DNA of 64,000 nt from Athripsodes cinereus (GCA_947579605.1 OX388318.1:1302001-1366000); one strand, 5' to 3'. Positions 32,116-44,730 are shown, numbered from the stretch's first letter. Notes: generated from the sequence alone by a model not told the origin. Numbers and translations are program-made.

Positions 32116-32123
32116 CTGTCAAT

Positions 32124-32563
32124 AGTTATCCATTTTATATTTTAGGTAGTACATACCTACAATGTATGTATTGAATATCAATTAATTATTTGATTTATTA
32201 TTATAGGTATGTGCTGTGAATTGAAAAAATATCAATGATTTGTTTTGTATGTTTGTATGAATGATATCCTTTATCATATTATTATTATGTGTTTAGAATT
32301 AAGAATATAATATAGAAATTATTTTCGCAATAAACTATTTTATTACATACCTAAATAAGAGTAACAAACAAAACAATAAAAATAGAAATAAAAAATTGAC
32401 GATTACGTACCTACTTTGAATAATGATTAGTTGGATATTTGAATGATTTATGTACCTACTTGTTTTCTAAGTTATTTTTAGTTTTTTTTTGCCAATTGAC
32501 CGGGTTTAACGTATTTTTTCTCAAAATAAAAATAAACGCACGGTTTGTTATATATTACTCTGA
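32124..32563. other. AT-rich spacer
   Basis: No feature seen. Confidence 0.4.
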
Positions 32564-32715
32564 ACTACTATCACGGCATATCCTACAAGTGGGGTAGCCA
32601 GCAAACCAGTTGCATGTAACAAATATGCAAGCCGTCCTCTCCATGCCGATAAAAAAAATGAGGCATTGAGGATGGGTGGCAAATCTCATCGATGAATTTA
32701 AAATGTAGAATATTT
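32564..32715 (+). repeat. dispersed repeat family A, copy
   Basis: ACTACTATCACGGCATATCC, GTGGGGTAGCCAGCAAACCA, GCAAGCCGTCCTCTCCATGC and GATGGGTGGCAAATCTCATC. Confidence 0.75.
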
Positions 32716-32777
32716 TCATTTACCTACTCTTAACGCAATTGTAAATAATCTTATATCTTAAATATGTAAATTAAATT

Positions 32778-32956
32778 ATTTAAAAAAAAAAAAAAAGATA
32801 TATCTGGGTTTTATTATAAACCCAAATACAACCTTATACACCTTTTACACTAAGCTAAAAGCTTGTGCCGTGAAAGGGGAGTTTGCCGGCACCTGGGATC
32901 GAACCACGGACTCCTTGTTCCGGAGGCCGAGACTCTACCTCCAGGCTACCGACGAA
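32778..32956 (-). mobile_element. SINE-1 copy 4
   Basis: Full-length on the minus strand: TAGCCTGGAGG A box, GGTTCGATCCC-type B box (one base lost), and an A-rich tail at the left end (32778-32797). Confidence 0.85.
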
Positions 32957-33120
32957 CTAACTAATACTCGGGAAATAAAATTATTGAAGTCTTAATTTAA
33001 TTATCTGGCTTAATTTTAACGCATCGGTCTTCATTTAATCCAGTTATAAAATTGTGAAACGGCGCACTTCAATCTGCCTAATTTTTATAATACTTAAATA
33101 CTTTTGACTTCTATATTGCT

Positions 33121-33380
33121 GTACTATGCTATATCATACCCTTACGCCGTATCCCAGGTGGGTTAGGCAGAGAGAACGGAACGTCCTTATATGCATCTTT
33201 CGCTTCTTCTACATTAATACAACTTCTCAATTAGGTACGCAACGTCGTTATTTCTTACTGAACACGCGGCCGTCCTCAAGAATTTGATCCACGTGGTTCT
33301 CGGACGCACACGCTTTATCACACTCCCTCTTTGTAATCCTTTCCTCGTCCATTCGTTCCACATGTGCAAACCATCGTAAG
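33121..33380 (-). mobile_element. RTE-like LINE 3' end (family C)
   Basis: The complement of 51120-51410 over most of its length: TACGCCGTATCCCAGGTGGG, GGCAGAGAGAACGGAACGTC, TTGATCCACGTGGTTCTCGG, CATTCGTTCCACATGTGCAA. It encodes the WFAHVERMDEE- and RTTW-type tail with frameshifts. Confidence 0.75.
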
Positions 33381-33994
33381 TAGGTACCTGCTCAGTGAGT
33401 AGGTAAGTAGTGAAAATTTTCACTAATTGTCCTGACTTTCCTTCTCTACACGTGGGGTTGCCAACAACTTAACAATAATAATAATTTCGTATCAGACGCA
33501 GACAAATAAAACAAAGCTATAAAATTGACCACTTTTCAATAAATACATAAATTAATATGTTATTTTATTAATATTTGCTAATAATGTTATAGTTATACTT
33601 ACCTATAATAAACGGTCGTAATTTGTATATAAAATGAACACATTCCAACCAAAGTGTGATGGTAACACATTAAAGCGATACAACATTCTGGTAAGTAGCC
33701 AGATATTTAATACACTTCTCTACATGTGATGGGTACATGAAGTGGAGATGTACAAATACTCGATGATTTATAATAACATCGATTTTTTTCACCATAATAG
33801 ATCACAAAAAAATATTGGCCTTGTATAATTTATTTATTTATTTAATACGTCAAATGGTCGAAGCGTTTTATAAAATAAAAATATTCGTTGAAAGAACGTT
33901 TTCACATTCGGACCTCTCTGGAGTTTTGTCCGCATTTGCAGATTTTCTTTTTACCCCAAAATAAAAATTTATTAAGATTCGTTCGGATTTTCGG
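33381..33994. other. AT-rich spacer
   Basis: TTATTTATTTATTTAATACG near 33830 resembles the LINE-like tail inside the hAT at about 46107. Otherwise nothing. Confidence 0.4.
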
Positions 33995-34160
33995 GTTCGT
34001 CGGTAGGTAGAGTCTCGGCCTCGTGATTAAGGGGTCCGTAGTTCGATCTCATCAGGTGCCGGCAAACTTCCCTTTCATGACACAAGCTTTTAGCTTAGTG
34101 TGAAAGGTGTATAAGGTTGTATTTGGGTTTATAACAAAGCCCAGATATATATATATTTTT
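33995..34160 (+). mobile_element. SINE-1 copy 5
   Basis: The head is present but the A box is shortened (GTCGGTAGGTAGAGTC) and the B box is altered (GTTCGATCTC with a small insertion). The body and A/T-rich tail are intact. Confidence 0.8.
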
Positions 34161-35170
34161 TTTAATTACATTAGTCCAAATAAAAATAAAATTACATTAA
34201 ATATAAGACTATTGTGAAATTCTTAATTTTGTGTAAACCACCGCAATTTCAGCAGTCATAAAATTTTATCTATACTCTCACACCGAATCCCAAGTGCGGT
34301 GTGCAAAATAAACCTATTTTCATATAATTATTTCGCTTTATACAATTTCTCATAAATGCACGTCGAATTCTTTTACTCAAAGTGCGACATACATACAATA
34401 TAACACAAGTTATTAAAAAACGAATACATATTACAGTAAGATAAGGAGAAAAAAGGTGATAAATTTATAGATAACAGTAATGATGTTATAAAATTCAATT
34501 ATAATGACAAATAATTGTGTACGAGTCTCTTACTTACTTACTTCCGATGGCCGAACAGCCCTTGTAGGACCTTTGCCTCCGAAACAATAGATTTCCAAGC
34601 TTTTCTATCCTGAGCAATGGACTGCCAGTCGTCTTTAGCATTAGTACGAGTCTCTTGGAGTGATTTAATTATAAAAACAGGGCATAATAAGTTATCCAAC
34701 AATAATAATAATAAAAGTACATATAGTGAAAATATGGCTTATTTTAATAAATGTAAATAGGTAAATTTTTACATCTCTATATTATTTTTTATTTCTAATC
34801 CGGAATCCCTGCCCTCTCCTCTTCATCTGTTCATTTGAGTGACTGCGTGTGAGTGACAAATTGATTTAGCAAATCCATCGTTTAGCACTTATAATGGTGC
34901 GAATAATATTAAGAATTAAAAAGTCTTTTTTTTATTAAAACAGTTATGTTTTATGTCATGTCAACTTTTATACACACGCTTCAGAGCTTTGTCTGATGTT
35001 TTGATGATTTTTGATTCGCTTGTGTATAACCAATTTGTAGATTGAACCTTTAATTTTAATAAGTAAGTTGTTTAGTATTTAATTATTTTTATTGGCATAA
35101 ACTTAAAGTGTTTTTTTTATTTTACTTATCACTGAACATTGGTTACACCATTATAAATTAAAATTCCTAT
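34161..35170. other. AT-rich spacer with LINE scraps
   Basis: Positions 34527-34640 (CTTACTTACTTACTTCCGAT, AGGACCTTTGCCTCCG, AAGCTTTTCTATCCTGAG) look like a minus-strand LINE 3' tip. Positions 34650-34720 are a fragment of the CGC/(AAT)n repeat. Confidence 0.45.
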
Positions 35171-35345
35171 CAATTTTGTTGGTGTAGAGTTGTGAGTGTT
35201 CTTGTATTTAATGTTTCTATGTGTTTTTATTTGCTTCTATTATTATTTTTTATACTTTTATTGTGTTTATGTTGTTTGTTGTTAGCCCCAATACATTATA
35301 CCTACTGTGGTAGCAACACCAACACATTTTTCATTGCCAAATAAT
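35171..35345 (+). repeat. 3' UTR fragment of the 24400-family LINE
   Basis: GTTGGTGTAGAGTTGTGAGT, TTCTTGTATTTAATG and GTTTGTTGTTAGCCCCAA align with the complement of 24860-25030. Confidence 0.6.
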
Positions 35346-36421
35346 GTATTATCAAATTTGTAAGAAATTCACATAATTCACTCGAGTTCTGGTGGTTTGC
35401 CATAAAGAAAAGGAAGGAAGGAAGGAAATTTTCTACAGATAAAGAATACTGAAATTGGCCCACACCACAACCTTCTTCTGTTCATCATTTACGACCCATG
35501 CAATTAGAATGTGCAGTAACACACCTTGCAATATCAGAAACTCCCCTACGTTCCACGTTTTTAAGAATAACCTAAAATCCATAGACTTATCCTAAATAGT
35601 TCCTCCCCGAGCCTTAATCCTTCATTTTGTAGTATTCGTTACAGGAAACATAACACATAATGATCTACTTAGGACTAAGAATGTAATTAGTTATAATTAA
35701 GTTAAGTATTAACTGTTCACATTTATTATTAATTACACATTGTCTATAGGCTCGCCAATTGCACATGATTTTTTTCTGATCAACAAAGTGTTATTATTAA
35801 TATTAAATTTGAATAATTCACATTTGCAATTCTATAAAGGCACAGAGGGCGAGTTTATCACTTCTGTACTTGTTTAAAAGTCTCAACTCATTCGGCTATT
35901 AGCAAAAAAAGTATGAAAAAAATCTAAGATATTGAACAGCATGGTCTGATTGTCTTGAAATAGATTGAATTTCAAAACCTCTTTGATTGTTCATTAAAAT
36001 AATGGGTACTTGGATCAGCATTTTATCGTCAATCAGATCAGCTTTATGATCAGGGCAGGATTGCACCAGTTACAATCAGTTAAGACTGCTTTACTTAACT
36101 AATAATAATAATATCTGCTAAAACTACGCACTGTACGTTAATGACAATTTGATATAATGTATTTATGTCTATGTATGTCCCACTTCCCAGCGCTATATTT
36201 ATATTAAAACAAATGTGGATTTAATGAATAATTAGTAACTACAACAATTAAAGTCGTTTCGTATTAATATTTAACACCATATAACCCCTGCAATTAGTTC
36301 CCAAGACGCGCGTTTTGTTAATTAACGAGTAGTAAGAACAAAAACATATTAAATTCTACGCAGTTTCAAGCCAATTTAATTGCCGTTTCTGCGTATTAAT
36401 ATAAGAAAAAATAATATCCTT
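35346..36421. other. AT-rich spacer
   Basis: Positions 35835-35862 carry AGAGGGCGAGTTTATCAC of the 5043-family LINE UTR. Otherwise nothing. Confidence 0.4.
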
Positions 36422-36525
36422 CTACTACTACTATACCATCACGGCATATCCCACAAGTGGGGTAGCCAGCAGACCAGCTGCATGTAAGAAACATGCAAGC
36501 TGTCCTCTGCGTGTCAATATATTCG
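36422..36525 (+). repeat. dispersed repeat family A, copy
   Basis: TACTACTACTATACCATCAC, GGCATATCCCACAAGTGGGG, GCAGACCAGCTGCATGTAAG and GCAAGCTGTCCTCTGCGTG. Confidence 0.75.
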
Positions 36526-36568
36526 TCATGCATATTTTCCCTTCCTTACTTTCGCGTTAGTTTTTTAG

Positions 36569-36951
36569 TTTATTTATTTATTTTATTTTATTTATTTGTT
36601 TATCATCCCTGGGTCCAACCGGACACTTGGAATCGTCAGTCAAAATAACAATTAGTACATGTACATATCAAAAGCATAAAATTTTTCAGAGAGACGTCAG
36701 AGAACAATAATTGGTAAAATTTATTTCAAAATCAATGCTTATCAGAGTGTAAATGGCTCCGAACAGCATTTCGTCAATTTATCTAAATAAAACAAATAAT
36801 ATAACATTAGCAAAACAGTATGATGAATAGGTGGAATCGAATGCTGGGCTAAGTGTAAAAGTTTTAGGCCAGCATTCACGTCGATGATTTTTATATGAAA
36901 TATAATATTATAAATACAGTGAAGCAACCGAGACAACCAGAGGAATCACCG
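36569..36951 (-). mobile_element. short retroelement family G, copy 1
   Basis: It is nearly identical to 49602-49975 (a handful of differences over about 355 bp), making it the most similar repeat pair in the window. The plus strand begins with TTTATTTATTTATTTTATTT (tail), then ATCATCCCTGGGTCCAACCG, and ends at GAGGAATCACCG. Both copies stop at exactly this base, so the unit looks like a defined short element and not a random 5' truncation. No Pol III boxes or coding frame are recognised. Confidence 0.75.
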
Positions 36952-36974
36952 CGAACAATATAAATGTGCGAATG

Positions 36975-37146
36975 TGCGAATGTCCTGTAAAAGGGACGTG
37001 TTCGCAAAATAAAGACATTTTACATCTTGATTTCAGCGATGAGGTTTGCCATCCATTCTGGGTGTCTTAATATTTTGTTGGCACTGAGAGGACGGCTTAC
37101 ATGTTTGTTACATGCGGCTGGTCTCGTGGCCACCCACTCGTGAGAT
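36975..37146 (-). repeat. dispersed repeat family A, copy
   Basis: Complement of family A including its 3' part: CGAATGTCCTGTAAAAGGGA, CAGCGATGAGGTTTGCCATC, GAGAGGACGGCTTACATG, CCCACTCGTGAGATAT. Confidence 0.7.
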
Positions 37147-39362
37147 ATATTGATGATTTTTCAAATAGGTGTCTCTAACGGTTTTAAAAGGAGGCCCGTG
37201 TGTCTGTACGAGGATAGCGGTAGTTAACGAACTCTATGAAATTGTGACTTGTGTTTTTTGGAATACTCAAATATAATAATAAATAAATAAGCAATAAATG
37301 AAATACAGAAAATATAAATGCGTTAAACGATAGCACATATTTAAATTTATAATGAAATGTCGTAAACATGGAAATCGCAATCGAAAAATAAATTCCAAAT
37401 TCAGAAAATATGTCATGACATATTCCAAGCTTTCCAGCTTCGATAGAAAAGTATTTATTTCGCCTTATAAAACCAACCTTTTTAGCTAGTTCATACGTTT
37501 AACTTTTTTCTAATCGGGTGAATTTTAATAAATAAAATTCTTCGTATACCCACAGGGGCACATTGGTAACAAGAGAGTTAGACATTCATATAATGGTGAC
37601 TTGATAAACTTTTCTTGTAATTTAATATGACATAATCTCTTTATGATGTCATTTCACTTATTATAAATGAGTGTTCCTTAATACAAATAAGTCACCTCAC
37701 AACAAGTCCAAGTGACGAGTATCAATATAGGTACCTCGTTCGATAAGTTTATTTTCCCCATGTAGAAAACAAGCTCATCACTTGATTGCAGGAGGATGGA
37801 AAAAGACTTACACAACCATTGTTTTCTTCCCCGTAGATATGGACCGATCCGCAGGTTTCTTTGCTTCAAAAAGATGTTTTGAATTAAATTACTTACCTAC
37901 ACTAAAATAGTTCTTGATATGAGCGATGAAAATACTGACGCTATAATTATTGTAATTCGTATATTTGTTTATGTTGGTAATATCTGATATTTATATTGAT
38001 AATTTCCGATATCCGATACCGTGTCTTTTTCTCAAGGGAACCGGAAAGACAGTGAGTTCGTGAGGTTGAGAGAGACGGGAAAAGAGATGGCTGAACAATG
38101 TTGTCATAACGGTATTTTTTTTTGTTCGAAAGCAATTGGATGGATGCCTCAACAACACCTTTATTTTTGATATAATATATCAAACATACCTAAATACAAA
38201 TTACTGTACTTCATATTCCAAGGTACCTTTATTTCTCTCTCTTAGTTTATTTATTCTAGGATACATGGCATCATGGTATGGAGTAATGCATATGATAATA
38301 ATGTTCTTTATTAAAGGGTCAAGTGACAATAATTGGGTTGTGTCATTGTTGTTAATGAATCCATCATTAGGTATTTGGAAAGTGTACTTAGATATTTTAT
38401 ATTAGGACAGTTCCCATATCCGATGAATATACGTTGGGGTATTGAACCATAATGTTTGTACAAATTATTTTACGAAAACAGGTCCCTCGCTTTAAGTTTC
38501 AATTTAATGTTGGATAGGATAGGAAGGGATAGAGGGATATGGGAGGGGCATGACTGCTCATCGTGTTAGATACACGAAAAAAATAATTTAAAAAAAATCT
38601 AAAACAAAGTAAACCAACATAATATAATAATGTAAACGCTGCAGAAAACTAGAGACCATTAACCTTCTAAACCTCTTGAAGGTATAAAAAGAGGTAAAAG
38701 TCCGTTTTTTTGGTAGAAACTGATTCTTCAACCTTACACCATGGTCTGTGAAAGAATTGGTGTAACAGCTCTCGAATGACGTGACAGAATTACAAGAATT
38801 TTCATTAACTATATTTATCTGAAATTCTCATTTAATATATTTTGTATTATGATGTGGATGTAATGTCTTAGAATTTTACGAATTTTTCAGTGTCCATGAG
38901 ACGCTTTGGCACGTAAACGACGTTGTCCAGAAATGTTCATTATAAAAAGTTTTCGAGTAGGTACTACATCAAACTTACTACTGCATAATCAAAAGGCTTT
39001 ATTATGATTATATAGCTTTTTGATGTTTCCAAGAAAATCTCTAGCTTTGTTATTATTTCACGTTTCAGTAACACGTGCTATGGAAATTTTTATGTAGGTA
39101 AAATGTTCAAATTGGTGCCTACGAGTATTTTAGGTAATGGTTTCAGGAGTGAAATGCAACCTCAGTTACATCCAAGAATTTCCATAGCGTCGTTTATGAA
39201 GAATTTTTTTAAGTACAGCGTGATTCTACGGTAAACTTTAATTTACATGAAGCTTGCTCTGTGTTGTATAAAATGCACTGCCTTAGAATAGACAAAAGTC
39301 TCGTGAGGCAGTAAATTCCATTTCTTATTATTGTTTCAAGAACAGGTGTAATAAGTTTTTTG
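37147..39362. other. long AT-rich spacer
   Basis: No gene or repeat is firmly recognised in 2.2 kb. About 38880-38930 on the minus strand (ACGTGCCAAAGCGTCTCATG) resembles 50838-50862, and 39210-39340 may be a minus-strand LINE C-terminus, but both are too weak to name. Confidence 0.4.
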
Positions 39363-39363
39363 A

Positions 39364-39600
39364 AATAGGAATTAGCGTGATTGGTAAACGTGTAATGGAT
39401 AAAGTACACTTAAACCAGCCTGAGCTGATTCGTTAGCATCTAAACACCTTTTTACCCCATTCCCACAACCAAAAGACAGGAGGTAAGAATCGGTGGCGTA
39501 GTGGTTTGAAACAGGAATTGGTGGGATTGGTGAAGGTACCATGGATAAAATGCACTTAGACCAGCCTGGACCGATTCGTAAGCATCGAAACACCTTTCCT
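39364..39600 (-). repeat. direct duplication of a LINE-like segment
   Basis: Positions 39364-39453 and 39510-39600 are about 90-bp direct repeats sharing GGAATTRG, ATGGATAAA, CCAGCCTG and GATTCGT with AGCATC and AAACACCTTT. The minus strand reads ..ESVQAGLSALYP.. in both. A relative lies at 55360-55450 (+), so the unit is dispersed as well as duplicated. It is probably a LINE tail. Confidence 0.55.
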
Positions 39601-39740
39601 GTTTTATAATATAAGGAGTTTGCACAGTCTGTTGGTTTTGCAGGCAAGGTGTCTGAAGAGTAATATTCTTAATATCTTCACTCACGCAGATGTAAAGATC
39701 TTGAAAAATACCAAAACTATGTTTCATAATATTATAAATA

Positions 39741-39913
39741 GTTCGTCGGTAGCCTGGAGGTAGAGTCTCGGCCTTCAGAACAAGGCCGTGGTTCGATCCC
39801 AGGTGCCGGCAAAACTCCCCTTTCACGGCACAAGCTTTTAGCTTAGTGTGAAAGGTGTATAAGGTTGTATTTGGGTTTATAACAAACCCAGATATATCTT
39901 TTTAAAAAAAAAA
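39741..39913 (+). mobile_element. SINE-1 copy 6
   Basis: GTTCGTCGGTAGCCTGGAGG head, GGTTCGATCCC B box, GGTGCCGGCAAAACTCCCC, GGTGTATAAGGTTGTATTTG and an A-rich tail at 39902-39913. Well preserved. Confidence 0.88.
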
Positions 39914-41149
39914 ATATGTTAACACTTAGTCAATAAGACTTTTGAATAAAATATAGAGAATCACATTCAATTATCGACCAGTATTGTACGGTACATTAAG
40001 ACGTGATACATTGAAACATAATACCTATTATAGTTTACCCATGGCATTGACCTACTGACCATCTCATCACCCACCTGCCTGATCTATCTCAACACTTATA
40101 AATTAAAATAACACTATTGTAGTCGTCACTTATAAGTGCATACCATAGTGCATGGATTCACGCTGATGCATGAGCATTGCGTGTGAACCGAGATCAGAAG
40201 AACAAGGGCTGACGAAATCTTAAAAAATGTTAATAAATGTTATGACTTTTGCCAACAAGAACTTTACATTCTATAATGATTGTGAGTTCTGGAGTGCGTA
40301 AAGGACTAGAAATTTAAGATCTAATGAAGATGTAAAATATTTTATGCTTTTTTATAATATGGTACATCCTCGATCGTTTGATAAAGGATTTTTGCCTTTT
40401 TACGGAGATTTGTAGTCTATTTTGAAGTTTTTTTATTTTTATATAAGTACCTACACAAAAAGTGTTGGTTTTTCCAAAACCTTCAAATTTATCAAAGGTA
40501 CTTTGAATAAAACTATTATTTCTGATCCAAATCAATTTGAGTCATATCGTTATTTTGTATATCAATGCATGCCTATTTAAACTAAAAGAACTTGTAGTAT
40601 GAAGAACTTGAAGTATTGTGTTATTACTGATGATGACTACGTTGCAGTTGAAAACGTTATAATTAAAACAATCTCATAGTGGAATTAAACAGTGTTTGAT
40701 TTAATTTAAATATTATCTTTTATAATGTATTTCCACAAAGTTACACTCGAAAATATAGAATATTTAAAAGAACTTGATTCATTATGTGAGTCAAGAATAA
40801 ATTGTCATAGTTTTGTTATTTTAGTGACATTACTAATTATAGAAAAACCGACAAGTCAACAAATTACCCAAATAATAATTCTTTTCATAACAGATTTTAG
40901 TACGAGAATCATTTGCAAGCCTGTCATCGACATTTTCATATATTTTACGCTGTTAAATTCCAATATTTAACGGTTACTTTGTCGATTTGAATTTCCTGCT
41001 CAAGTGCCAACCATATCTACATACTTTATGACACACTAATTGACCCAGTGGGAATGTGATATGTATATTTACTGCATCACACGCTATATCGCGATTAGAA
41101 ACGTTTCATTCAAAGATATTATTAACATCACATAGTATTTTATTGCACC
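39914..41149. other. AT-rich spacer
   Basis: No feature seen. Confidence 0.4.
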
Positions 41150-41380
41150 AGATCAGAACGCGTATATAATTATGGACCGTGAGTCACGGACATGCTCCTT
41201 GTGGAACACCGCAACCAGTTGCATACGGAGGTATTTGTGGTTGCGAAATGTGCTCAAACGCGACATGATCATATTTATAGCAATGACATAATTGAAAATA
41301 TTTTTTGTAATAGTTGGGAAAGTTTTGAATTGTTTACATTTTTTTTGGTTGATCATTATTAGTTAAACAAGAAATTAAAT
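41150..41380 (-). pseudogene. possible LINE RT motif-B remnant
   Basis: The minus strand near 41190-41250 contains a frame reading PPYATGCGVPQGACP followed by a stop. GVPQG is the core of RT motif B in non-LTR elements. Nothing else in the surrounding 200 bp supports it, so this is a tentative call. Confidence 0.3.
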
Positions 41381-42105
41381 TGAGACAAAATAATTAGTCC
41401 TTCTACTTTTGACTATTAATTGGCGAGCCGACTTTCATCATATTTATTATTTATAGCTCGGTCAACCTTCCCTGTTAAGAGCTTATCTCTCATAGAAAAG
41501 CTTATAGTTTGATTAAACTTTCTTATTAATTAAACGTTGATACAATTTTCCATGGGTATTTCAAAAGCCAATCATTGAGATAAGTTAAAACAAACGGACT
41601 TGACTAAGTTATGGTAACAAAGAATAACTTTGTATGTTATGTATTGCGAAGGGCAACATATTTCGATCCATTAACTGTCAGCAATAATTAGGTCATCATC
41701 TCGTTTTAGGTCATCTCTCGTTCATATTAAAATGTCATTAGCGTTCCTTAATTAGTTATTCATTTCATAATAACGGCTTCTGTCTTAGTATTATTATCTA
41801 CTATTACTAATTGTTTCTACATCTTTGTTTTCTTCTCTTCTTCTAAATTCTTGTTCTCTCATTCTGTTTGAATTAATTTATTTCACAGCTTTATCTTCAA
41901 ATTTGTCTGTCCTATTATTGTCTTTGTATTATTTTAATTGGTTGCTCAATCCTTATCATTGTTCATACCTAATGAGTCGTGTAACGGATTTTAAATGTTT
42001 CATTATACTTTTGGGTTTTTTATTTTGGTTTGTTTTCTCATTATTAACTTACTTTTCTGTTTCGGACTTCGGAACTCACTTCTCCAATATACTATTATAA
42101 GGAAT
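41381..42105. other. AT-rich spacer
   Basis: The only notable item is a 91-codon hydrophobic frame at 41825-42100 (+), attributed to T-rich composition. Confidence 0.4.
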
Positions 42106-42245
42106 TCCCCACAATAAAAGTAGCCAGCAGACTAGCTGTATGTAATAAACATACAAACCATGCTTCTCTTCGCACCAACAAGAAATTAATTATCAACTTA
42201 AATTCAGGATGGATGGCAAATGTCATCTCTGAATTTGGGTTGCAA
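42106..42245 (+). repeat. dispersed repeat family A, decayed copy
   Basis: CCCCACAATAAAAGTAGCCA, GCAGACTAGCTGTATGTAAT, CTTCTCTTCGCACCAACAAG and GGATGGATGGCAAATGTCAT. Confidence 0.6.
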
Positions 42246-43659
42246 AATGTCTTTAATCTTCTGCTCTGGGTAAGTGAGAACTCCTCTTGTTTTTTGGAGA
42301 CCTTTATTGCTGTTTCCCGAACCCCAGCCTCCAGAGTCTTTGGTCAATTCAAAACCTCTGACCACTCAAATTACAATATTTTAGAAGCTACCTTTTACCA
42401 GCTTCTTCAGTAATGAAAGTATTTATTTTGAAAGTTTTACTGGTAACACCTTTCTTGAGAAATACAGTGATGAGCAAATCTCTACAGCACTTCATCCTCA
42501 ACCGTAAGTTTTGTCTGATTTACTGGTCGATTTTACTTCATCTAAAATATCACTCTAGTCAAAGACACTTGACACGCATGAATTTGTAGACATGTGTATA
42601 TGCATACATTCTTGTTTCTTAATATATTCTATTGTATGCTATTTTACAATACAACTTCTAGTGTGAGTTGACCATCGTACGACACAGAATTAGCTACGGA
42701 AGATAAGTTTACTACGACTATTTATAACAATATTATGTCCAATAGAATTACTTATTATTATTAGTTTAAGACAATGATAGCAACTCGTAAACATAGCGGC
42801 CACAAAACAAACATTATCTTTTTGCATTCCTCAGTCTTAAAATAATATGAGTACAATTTAATTTTAGTATCTATGTAATTATTTAAGTAAATTTATGTTC
42901 AACAATATCTTTTTTACTATACTAACTTATCTTTACAGCTATTCCTGTCCACTTGTGAATATAAGCCCCCCGCATATTTTCCCAAGCATGTCTGTCTTGA
43001 ACTTTCTGCTACCGGTCACCAGAAATTTGTATAATGTCATCAAACTACCGTGACGGAGGCTTTCCAAAAGGCATTTATAGAACCTGATTTTTTTATTATA
43101 ACTTTTTGAAATAGAACTTCCAACCTTATCGGACCATATTATTTCATTTATTATTTATTTATATTCAGAAATATTAAACTGAGATAATGCAAAAAAATTA
43201 TTATTTAACATTACTTTATTTAAAATCTAAATGCACAAATTCTTAAAATAATTATATCAACGTACCAATGTATTATTATTTTTATCCATAGAGATGAAGA
43301 GTATTTGCTCTGTAATGTCTAAGGGCGGATTTATCTCCTGCGGCTACAGACCAGAATTTGAAAAAAAAATTGGGCGAACAAACCTAGATCACTGCAATAA
43401 AGTTACTAGTATAACATATTTTTTATTTTGTTATTAATAGATACCTATTTAGTTTTAAAAATATATACCAATTTAATACTCTATTTATATATCAATCTTT
43501 TTAATGCTAGAAATATGAATGTTGCTGAGATAAACTGTATTCAGCGGATACTTTTTATTTCTTTTTCTTCTTTAACCATTTTGAGTCCATCTTTGAACAC
43601 AGCACCCCTAATTAATTTCCCTTTCCTCTGTCCCGGGCTTGCTGCATTCATTAAATTGA
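42246..43659. other. AT-rich spacer
   Basis: Positions 42945-43080 may be a decayed minus-strand LINE tail (TTCCTGTCCACTTGTGAATA, AACTACCGTGACGGAGGC), with similar wording at 52925-52975. No gene seen. Confidence 0.4.
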
Positions 43660-43831
43660 GTTCGTCGGTAGCCTGAAGAGTCTCGGCCTCGAGCACATGA
43701 GTTGCGTGGTTCGATCCCAGGTGCCGGCAAAACACCCCTTTCACGACACAAACTTTTAGCTTACTGTGAAAGGTGTATATGGTTGTATTTGGGTTTATAA
43801 TAAAAACCCAGATATGTCTTTTGCTATAAAA
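43660..43831 (+). mobile_element. SINE-1 copy 7
   Basis: GTTCGTCGGTAGCCTGAAGA head (A box shortened), GGTTCGATCCC B box, GGTGCCGGCAAAACACCCC, body and a short A tail. Confidence 0.85.
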
Positions 43832-44344
43832 AAAGTTTCCAGTGATCTTCATTTCATTATTTTCATTCCTGCATGATTACAATTGAAATATTTCAAAACG
43901 CACGCTTCTATGTATCATGGATTCTTGTTCCGACTACCGCCTCAACTAATATCTTAGAATTATGATGACAATACTCGCATATTATCTCTTTATTGCTGAA
44001 TCTGTGCTGCAAAGTGGAAATATTTCTATTGTGGATTAAATGATAATGGAAAGGACATTCCAAAAGGATAATATTGTACTGTTCTACAATGTGCGTATAT
44101 AGTAGATTCAAGCACTATTCTTAAATCGCTATTCGGGATATCTTGTTTATTTATTTACATAATATACGGCCTTTTTAAGTAACCTTTATAGTGCAATAAC
44201 ATAAAAAAAACACGCTTGAAACAAACACAATCAACATAATATAAAATACAATTAAAACAAAAACATGATAACAGAAACTATGAACAAAACTACGAAAGCA
44301 ATACCTTCGAACAAATCCGCTCACAGCACATTCCCTCACGGTGT
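43832..44344. other. AT-rich spacer
   Basis: No feature seen. Confidence 0.4.
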
Positions 44345-44352
44345 ATGTACTC

Positions 44353-44722
44353 TAGTGATGTAGGTATCGAATATTTGCATTCGCGAATATTCGCATATTT
44401 CAAAGTATTCGCAAAAAAATATGCGAATGTTTTGCGAATATTACTTCGGTAATAAAGTATCGGATATTCGGTAAAAGTACCGGATACTTACCCGGTACAT
44501 TGTAGAAACAGGTACTGCAAGAAAATATTCTTTAAGAAAACCGAGGAGTTTTGAAATATTTTAAATTCCTATACCATTTTGAAAATTCGGCGAGGGGGGG
44601 GTAGAAATTTTAATGATTGAGCAAAATTGTAGAAATCTAAGCAAGTCAATTCAAAGTCAATTCGCATTCGCTGTCGACAACAAATATTCGCGTTCGCGAA
44701 TATCCAAAATCACACATCACTA
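44353..44722. mobile_element. hAT-type MITE, 370 bp, perfect 8-bp target duplication
   Basis: ATGTACTC is present at 44345-44352 and 44723-44730. The ends are TAGTGATGT and ACATCACTA (YARNG-type). Subterminal TTCGCGAATATTCGC-type palindromes occur on both sides, as is common for transposase-binding arrays in hAT elements. The middle (about 44460-44615) is closely similar to the interior of the hAT at 4088-4535, including GGTAAAAGTACCGGATACTT and the G-run before TAGAAATTTTAATG. No transposase. Confidence 0.9.
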
Positions 44723-44730
44723 ATGTACTC

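Noticed and set aside
38136..38405. 89-codon frame with GIWKVYLDI-type sequence
   Set aside because: Superficially membrane-like, but no homologous domain can be named and no splice context fits.
41825..42100. 91-codon hydrophobic frame resembling a membrane protein
   Set aside because: T-rich DNA gives Leu/Phe/Ser-rich frames by chance. No family motif, splice sites or second exon support it.
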